A program made the translations under genes and the position numbers. Below the pieces are notes generated by a model, which ran no database searches, had not been told where the DNA came from, and saw only the letters and a list, made by a program, of their open reading frames with translations. Positions 48,000 through 52,798 of a stretch of DNA of 52,798 nt are shown piece by piece (position 1 is the first letter of the stretch; the number at the start of each line of letters is the position of its first letter). This DNA is from Nitrosomonadales bacterium (GTDB lineage Bacteria; Pseudomonadota; Gammaproteobacteria; Burkholderiales; Gallionellaceae), in NCBI GenBank assembly GCA_025350915.1, contig JANXWX010000041.1, positions 1 to 52,798 on the forward strand. Direction: 5' to 3'.

Positions 48000-50129
48000 A
48001 TGAAATCGAGTATTACAAAGTTTTCCTCTCTAAGTTTTAGTGTTCTTTCCATTGCGTTGATACAAGCGGTATACGCGGCTGATGATGCATCTGTCCTTGA
48101 CGAAGTGGTGGTGAGCGGTTCACGCACTGAAACAAAATTATCTGACACGCCCATGTCCATTGGCTTGGTCGATGAAAAATCGCTGAAGCGCGACAAGCCG
48201 AAACTAATGGGTGATGCGATCAACCGACTTGCAGGAGTTAGTTGGGTTGATCTGGGTAATGAGCAGCATATGATGGGTATTCGCCAACCGAACAGCACCA
48301 ATGCTGTGTATCAATATCTGGAAGACGGCATCCCGATTCGGCCGTTGGGTGTGTTTAACCACAATTCGCTGAATGAGTTAAATCTGGCCGGTGCAGAGCG
48401 TGTCGAAGTGGTAAAGGGCGCTTCGTCATCGCTATACGGCAGTAATGCAGTCGGTGGCGCGGTAAATTTTATTACGGCGCATCCTTCGTCGACACCCGAA
48501 GCGACGGTCGGTTTTCGCAATGAAGCGGTAACAGGCTATCAGCGTATCGATACCGGTGCGAACAATACCTGGGGTGATATGGGTATGCGTTTCTCGCACT
48601 ATAGTTCTCGCCGCTCGGAGAATAACTGGCAGCAATACATTAACGGCAACAAAGATTCTGCAACGTTGCGTACAGACTATGCGCTGAGTGGTTCATCGTT
48701 GTTGCATGCGGTCGTGTCCTATAATAATCTTGATTCAGCCACGCCGGGTAGCTTGAATCCAGTGGACTTTCAACTCAGTCCGGGGAAGAGCTACCAGACT
48801 TTTTCATATCGCAAAGATAAAACGGCACGGGCGAATATCGGCTGGGAAGGCGAAACAATCAACGACGGCTTGAGCACTGTAACGTTGTTTGCGCGTGACA
48901 ATGATCACGGCCAGTTGCCTAATTACACGATCAGCGCCTGTACGATTAGTGCGGCCTGTCCGAGCGGATATCGCGGAACAATCAACAACAACCATGTCAG
49001 TTCGCTGGGTCTTGATGCAAAACACCAGCAGGAATTTACATTCCTCTCTTCACGTTTGGTTGGCGGTCTGTACTACGATTTGAGTCCCAATACTTACATT
49101 AGCGATAACCTGGATGTGACACGGGATCCAGCCACGCTGGTTTACACAGGCTATGCACCCAATACGACCTATGCAACAGGTACGCGCGACTATAAAACAT
49201 ATATACGCAATGTTGCGTTATTTGCGCAATGGGAACTCAGCCCGCTCGATAAAGTGCGAGTAGTAATGGGTGGTCGCTACGACACCATCAACTATGGTTT
49301 TGTGAATTACCTGACCCCGGGTGTTGATTATGGTGCAGCAAATGAATCGCGTGACTTCAGCCATTTCAGCCCAAAATTAGGTGGCACTTATTCTGTGAGT
49401 GCAAATACCAATTTATTCGTCAATGCCAGCCAGGGCTTTACACCACCCGAAGTAAGCCAGCTGTATGGCAAGAGCGCAATCCCTGATTTGCGTCCGGCCA
49501 CTTATGATAGTTACGAAACCGGACTACGCATGGCATTTTTTGAACGTACACTGAAATTCAATGCCACATTATTCAGGCTTGATGGTCGTGACACCATCGT
49601 GAGTTACACCATTACACCGGGTAATTCAGAAAACCGCAATGCCGGCAGCACGCGTAGCACCGGTGTGGAGATTAGCCTGAGCTATGAAGCAGGAAAGCTG
49701 GATGGCCGTGTAGGAGCAAGTCTTGCCCACCACCAGTACATAGACTATCAAGCTTCAAGCACACTGGACTACAGCGGCAAGGATATGCCCGTTGCGCCAA
49801 ATACACTTACTGCTGAAATCGGCTATAAACCAATACCCGATGCACGGCTCGCTTTTGAAGTAATTCAGCAAAGTTCTTACTGGATGAATAATGCCAATAC
49901 GGTGAGTTACTCAGGTTACACGTTGCTTAACTTGCGCGGCAATTACAAGATTGATACTGCATGGGAAAGCTGGATACAGGGGCGCAATCTGACTAATCAG
50001 CTATATGCCGAAACAGCCAGCAGTTCATATAGCGGCATAGGCGCTTATGATGCACTGAAAGACCAGTATACAGTTGGCGCGCCCAAAAGTCTGATGATAG
50101 GTTTGACCTATACATTTGCAGCAAGGTAA
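48000..50129 (+). CDS. TonB-dependent outer-membrane receptor
   Basis: A 709-residue outer-membrane beta-barrel receptor that imports a bound ligand using the TonB/ExbB/ExbD system. The signal peptide ends in VYAADD. A TonB-box-like segment (LDEVVVSGSRTE, about 35-46) is followed by the plug domain with RLAGVSWVDLG, VYQYLEDGIPIRPLGVFNHN and ERVEVVKGASSSLYGSNAVGGAVNFIT. The barrel ends with SLMIGLTYTFAAR, a terminal aromatic-containing strand. One loop carries a small Cys pair (SACTISAACPSG). The ligand is unknown. An ATG at 48000 is used, and the TTG at 47994 is unlikely. It shares an operator with the BNR protein at 51.9 kb. Confidence 0.93.
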   Translation: MKSSITKFSSLSFSVLSIALIQAVYAADDASVLDEVVVSGSRTETKLSDTPMSIGLVDEKSLKRDKPKLMGDAINRLAGVSWVDLGNEQHMMGIRQPNSTNAVYQYLEDGIPIRPLGVFNHNSLNELNLAGAERVEVVKGASSSLYGSNAVGGAVNFITAHPSSTPEATVGFRNEAVTGYQRIDTGANNTWGDMGMRFSHYSSRRSENNWQQYINGNKDSATLRTDYALSGSSLLHAVVSYNNLDSATPGSLNPVDFQLSPGKSYQTFSYRKDKTARANIGWEGETINDGLSTVTLFARDNDHGQLPNYTISACTISAACPSGYRGTINNNHVSSLGLDAKHQQEFTFLSSRLVGGLYYDLSPNTYISDNLDVTRDPATLVYTGYAPNTTYATGTRDYKTYIRNVALFAQWELSPLDKVRVVMGGRYDTINYGFVNYLTPGVDYGAANESRDFSHFSPKLGGTYSVSANTNLFVNASQGFTPPEVSQLYGKSAIPDLRPATYDSYETGLRMAFFERTLKFNATLFRLDGRDTIVSYTITPGNSENRNAGSTRSTGVEISLSYEAGKLDGRVGASLAHHQYIDYQASSTLDYSGKDMPVAPNTLTAEIGYKPIPDARLAFEVIQQSSYWMNNANTVSYSGYTLLNLRGNYKIDTAWESWIQGRNLTNQLYAETASSSYSGIGAYDALKDQYTVGAPKSLMIGLTYTFAAR

Positions 50130-50190
50130 GCCGGCTTGATATTAACGGTTAGCCGTACGATGACCGTAGCAGGTTACAGTTGATATAAAA

Positions 50191-50226
50191 ATTAATAGCC
50201 GCAAACTTCTTCGCGGCTATTTTTAT
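50191..50226. terminator. Bidirectional terminator after the TonB receptor gene
   Basis: ATAGCCGC (50195-50202) and GCGGCTAT (50213-50220) form a perfect 8-bp stem. TTTTTA follows on the plus strand and A-rich sequence precedes, so it may also end the convergent SDR transcript. Confidence 0.85.
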
Positions 50227-50246
50227 TCGTGATTCAATTTTAATAC

Positions 50247-50996
50247 CTATACTGCCAGATATCCCCCATCAACGACCAGGTCAGTCGCATTCACATAGGA
50301 AGATTCGTCGGAAGCCAGGAATAATGCTGCATTGGCTATTTCTTCCGGACTACCAAATCGATGCATGGGAACCGTCTGAGTGATGGATGCACCCAAGCCA
50401 TCCAGTGCTTCCTGGGGTAAACCTGTTTTGCCATAGATGGGCGTTGTAATGCCGCCCGGACTGATAGTGTTCACCCGGATACCTCTTTCCCCAAGATAGG
50501 AGCCCAGCGTTCCGCCCAGTGAGATGACAGCTGCTTTGGTTGCGGAGTAGGCGGCCATCATCGCAAAACCTTTATGCCCGGCGATTGAGGAGGTCATGAT
50601 GACTGACGAGCCTTTGCCCAACAACGGTAATGCCTTCTGTATCGTAAAGAAAGGACCTTTGATATTCACATTCATATTGCTGTCATAGTCAGCTTCTGTT
50701 GTAGCCTCAAATGGCTTCATTGCGGCAATACCGGCGTTAAGGAACAGGACATCAATTTTACCGGCTGATTTCTTTACTTGCTCAAGCAGGCTGTCAATAT
50801 CGGTAAGGCTGGCCGCATCCGATTTGATGATCGTAATCTCCCTGGGTAAAGAGTTCTTTGCTTCCGCCAAGGTTTTGTCATTGTGTCCCGTGATGAATAC
50901 GCGGGCGCCTTCAGCGTAAAAGAGTTTTGCTGTGGCATAACCTATGCCTGTTGTTCCACCGGTTATTAGCGCTATTTTCCCTTTTAATCTGCTCAT
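50247..50996 (-). CDS. Short-chain dehydrogenase/reductase (SDR) family oxidoreductase
   Basis: A 249-residue classical SDR with cofactor motif TGGTTGIG (residues 12-19), NAG (87-89), catalytic Ser in MTSSIAG (about 136) and YSATK with Tyr150 and Lys154. RVNTISPGGITTPIYGKTGL and the C-terminal YVNATDLVVDGGYLAV are usual. The GHND sequence after the second strand gives no firm NAD/NADP preference. I start at 50996 because GGAG lies six bases upstream. The longer frame to 51131 is unsupported and runs through an operator. The substrate is unknown. The adjacent TetR gene probably controls it, possibly in response to an electrophile or quinone. Confidence 0.88.
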   Translation of the reverse strand: MSRLKGKIALITGGTTGIGYATAKLFYAEGARVFITGHNDKTLAEAKNSLPREITIIKSDAASLTDIDSLLEQVKKSAGKIDVLFLNAGIAAMKPFEATTEADYDSNMNVNIKGPFFTIQKALPLLGKGSSVIMTSSIAGHKGFAMMAAYSATKAAVISLGGTLGSYLGERGIRVNTISPGGITTPIYGKTGLPQEALDGLGASITQTVPMHRFGSPEEIANAALFLASDESSYVNATDLVVDGGYLAV

Positions 50997-51103
50997 TTGT
51001 ATCTCCATAATATATATTAACGGAATGATTGTTCTGGAATTGGGTAAAAAAATATGGTCAGTAACTATTTCATGGGCATCTCCTTTATATGTTATATGGT
51101 TTA

Positions 51104-51121
51104 ACAGAACATCCATTCTGT
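51104..51121. promoter_or_regulatory. TetR-type operator O1, before the SDR gene
   Basis: ACAGAA-CATCCA-TTCTGT is a perfect 6+6 palindrome between the tetR stop and the SDR start. It shares the flank TTTAACAGAA with O2 at 51729-51746, strongly suggesting the same protein binds both. Confidence 0.72.
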
Positions 51122-51137
51122 TTATGGGCAAAAAAAT

Positions 51138-51716
51138 TTAAAGTGAAGCCAGCGACATTTTCAGGGTGTTACCTATCATCTCCCTGCTGGCACCCGAGCG
51201 CACCATAACCGAGGCGCCAAGCAAGGTGCCGGTTAAAAAATCAGCAGCCTGTTTTATGTCCAGATCGGCTCTGACTTCGCTGCGATCTTTGGCATTCGCC
51301 AATGCCTTGGTAAATCCGTCTGTCATTCTGACCAGCGCGATTTTGACTTTTTTTTGTACTGATTTATCATGGGGCGCTACTTCGGTCGCGGTGTTGCACA
51401 TCAAACATCCCAATTTGCCTTCCGGTTGCGCATACCAGTTGAGTAAGGTGTCGAAATAAAGCCTGATTTCCGGCATGGCAGCACCGGCGTGTTCAATAAT
51501 GCCGAAATAAGCATTCACAGCTGTATTTTGATAATGATCCAGGCTGGCCAGAAACAAGCCGCGCTTACTGCCAAATTCATCATAAAGACCATATCTGCTA
51601 ACCCCGGTGGCATCGACAAGATCATCAATGGAGGTGTCGACATAGCCCTTTTGCCAGAACACCATCATCGCCTTTTCGAGTGCTTCAGTAGGATCAAATT
51701 CCCGGTTTCTTGCCAT
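51138..51716 (-). CDS. TetR/AcrR family transcriptional regulator
   Basis: A 192-residue repressor with an N-terminal helix-turn-helix (about 10-55): FDPTEALEKAMMVFWQKGYV then TSIDDLVDATGVSRYGLYDEFGSKRGLF, the standard TetR_N signature. The C-terminal part has Cys in LGCLMCNTATEVA, which resembles redox-responsive or electrophile-responsive TetR proteins (NemR/QacR-like). Whether those Cys residues sense anything is inference. It is transcribed toward the SDR gene. Matching palindromes lie at its own promoter and before the SDR gene, indicating autoregulation and control of the oxidoreductase. Confidence 0.88.
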   Translation of the reverse strand: MARNREFDPTEALEKAMMVFWQKGYVDTSIDDLVDATGVSRYGLYDEFGSKRGLFLASLDHYQNTAVNAYFGIIEHAGAAMPEIRLYFDTLLNWYAQPEGKLGCLMCNTATEVAPHDKSVQKKVKIALVRMTDGFTKALANAKDRSEVRADLDIKQAADFLTGTLLGASVMVRSGASREMIGNTLKMSLASL

Positions 51717-51728
51717 TGCTATTGTTTA

Positions 51729-51746
51729 ACAGAATATACGTTCTGG
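51729..51746. promoter_or_regulatory. TetR-type operator O2, at the tetR promoter
   Basis: ACAGAA-TATACG-TTCTGG begins 13 bases upstream of the tetR start codon. It matches O1 in both arms (11 of 12 bases) and in the left flank, and lies where a repressor would block its own transcription. Confidence 0.7.
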
Positions 51747-51808
51747 ATAATTCTCTGCGCATTAAATCATCCTGTCAAGCAAGGCAAACTCCATTTGTGG
51801 ATCAGCGC

Positions 51809-51829
51809 CTGCGACAAATTGTCACATTC
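51809..51829. promoter_or_regulatory. 21-bp operator, copy B, with -10 TATAAT at 51850-51855
   Basis: Core TGCGACAAATTGTCACA is a better palindrome (TGCGACA/TGTCACA) than copy A, with three differences over 21 bases. The 20-base gap to a perfect TATAAT is identical. It precedes the BNR protein gene. Confidence 0.7.
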
Positions 51830-51898
51830 CCCATATTCAGCCTAATAACTATAATGTTGGAGGCCATTTAATTGGGCGTATATTTTTGGAGCATATTG

Positions 51899-52786
51899 AT
51901 GGAATTACGTTTTTTGCCCGGACTATTTTTCAGTTATTTACTGTTCAGTACGGTATATGCAGCAGACCAGAGCAAGCCGCATGACATGTCAAAAATGTGG
52001 CAAAAATCATTGTCCAGCAGGCAAATTTCTGCCACTGCAGTTTTCGATGAGCAGGGAACATTGTGGCTGGCACGTGTAGAAGACGGCCATGTATTGGTAA
52101 GCAATTCGTCAGATCAGGGTAAATCGTTTAGTGATCCAGTAGAAGTTAATCAGCAAGTCGAAGCTGTTGCGGCAAGCGGTGAGACCAGACCGAAAATTTT
52201 ACGGGCCAATAACGGCAATATCTATATCGCATATACACAAAGCCTGGATACACCCTTTGCCGGAAATATCCGTTTCAGTCGTTCTGTAGACGGTGGCAAA
52301 AGTTTTTCTACTCCAATCACTGTCAATGACAATCTTGACCCCATTACACATCGTTTCGAGACGCTGGGTATTAACGCACGCGGGCAGATTTTTCTGGTAT
52401 GGCTGGATAAACGCGATGCCGTTGCAGCGAAGAGTAAAGGTGAACAATATTCCGGTATAGCCCTATATTCCGCGATGTCGGATGACGAAGGCAAAAGCTT
52501 TCACGCCAATACAAAGGTAGCAGACCATACCTGCGAATGTTGCCGTGTCGCGATGGCGATTGACAATACCGATACACCGGTAATTGTATGGCGGCATATA
52601 TTCGGCAAGAACGTGCGTGATCATGGCCTGGCTCGTCTTGATGGCAGCATGGGCAAGAATGGTGCCGAGTCGCAAGTACAGCGAGTCACTTTTGAAAATT
52701 GGGAAGTGGATGCCTGTCCGCACCATGGGCCGGCCTTGACTATCACTGGCGATGTCTATCACCTGACCGAAATACTGTTCGGTTAG
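51899..52786 (+). CDS. Secreted BNR/sialidase-like beta-propeller protein, possibly truncated
   Basis: A 295-residue protein with a signal peptide (MELRFLPGLFFSYLLFSTVYA). The mature part has repeated Asp-box turns: SSDQGKSFS, SVDGGKSFS and SDDEGKSFH, typical of sialidase-fold propellers. A Cys-rich motif HTCECC (about residue 218) and ACPHHG (about 277) could bind a metal. No sialidase Arg triad is evident, so sialidase activity is not implied. I start at 51899, where GGAG is seven bases upstream, rather than at TTG 51872. The stop at 52784-52786 comes soon after a conserved-looking segment, so the chain may be shortened by a frameshift at the window edge. It shares its operator with the TonB receptor. 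Confidence 0.75.
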   Translation: MELRFLPGLFFSYLLFSTVYAADQSKPHDMSKMWQKSLSSRQISATAVFDEQGTLWLARVEDGHVLVSNSSDQGKSFSDPVEVNQQVEAVAASGETRPKILRANNGNIYIAYTQSLDTPFAGNIRFSRSVDGGKSFSTPITVNDNLDPITHRFETLGINARGQIFLVWLDKRDAVAAKSKGEQYSGIALYSAMSDDEGKSFHANTKVADHTCECCRVAMAIDNTDTPVIVWRHIFGKNVRDHGLARLDGSMGKNGAESQVQRVTFENWEVDACPHHGPALTITGDVYHLTEILFG

Positions 52787-52798
52787 ATGACTTTTGCA

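Noticed and set aside
50997-51131. N-terminal extension of the SDR protein to 51131
   Set aside because: The extension runs through the TetR operator O1, lacks a ribosome site, and is not SDR-like. GGAG supports 50996.

Overview
The window looks like a chromosomal segment of a betaproteobacterium with moderate GC, most likely of the Nitrosomonadales/Gallionellaceae type. That placement rests on gene order (tig-clpP-clpX-lon-two tRNAs-ppiD, a System I ccmABCDEFGHI operon, and exbB-exbD-lpxK-ycaR-kdsB-adk) and on protein character. The genus cannot be fixed from the sequence alone. Most of the window is densely packed housekeeping DNA. Accessory or locally remodelled DNA is concentrated after about 25 kb.

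Layout. 0-3 kb: the end of a molybdate-type ABC ATPase, msrA, a possible 42-residue small gene, and pgi. 3.3-9.2 kb: the protein quality-control block tig-clpP-clpX-lon, with a clear heat-shock (sigma-32-like) promoter before lon. 9.3-11.5 kb: tRNA-Val(TAC), tRNA-Asp(GTC) and the periplasmic chaperone ppiD. 11.6-18.6 kb: a complete, tightly coupled cytochrome c maturation operon. 18.6-23 kb, minus strand: a rhodanese gene, adk, kdsB, a Trm112-like gene, lpxK, exbD and exbB, covering lipid A/KDO synthesis and TonB or Tol energisation. A non-coding gap with DnaA-box-like sites follows. 23.5-29.4 kb: a small gene, xseA, an ArnT-like/PAP2/ArnD-like membrane-lipid cluster and an HDOD protein. 29.4-35.8 kb, minus strand: an oxidative-stress block of DUF3501, a CCG-type Fe-S protein, rubrerythrin, katG and oxyR. 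35.8-41.2 kb: a methyltransferase, a secreted Ala/Lys-rich peptide with a very strong terminator, an M29-like peptidase, miaA, a small structured repeat element and mutL.

41.3-44.5 kb: a TSUP permease, a 23-residue Lys-rich small protein, and a decayed [NiFe]-hydrogenase maturation locus (hypA, hypB, and hypE lacking its N-terminal quarter). 44.5-47.6 kb, minus strand: a formate/nitrite-type channel, cyanase and a PP2C-kinase fusion. They are preceded by a near-consensus sigma-54 promoter and two NtrC-like sites on the same face of the helix, which points to control by nitrogen status. 48-52.8 kb: a TonB-dependent receptor and a secreted BNR/sialidase-like protein. Their promoters share the same 21-bp operator at the same distance from TATAAT, so they probably form one regulon. 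An SDR oxidoreductase and its TetR-type regulator lie between them, with two matching palindromic operators.

The strongest leads are the sigma-54/NtrC cyanate-nitrite operon, the twin-operator TonB receptor/BNR regulon, and an ArnD-like deacetylase that appears to have lost its metal ligands. No CRISPR array, intact insertion sequence, phage or rRNA operon was seen.
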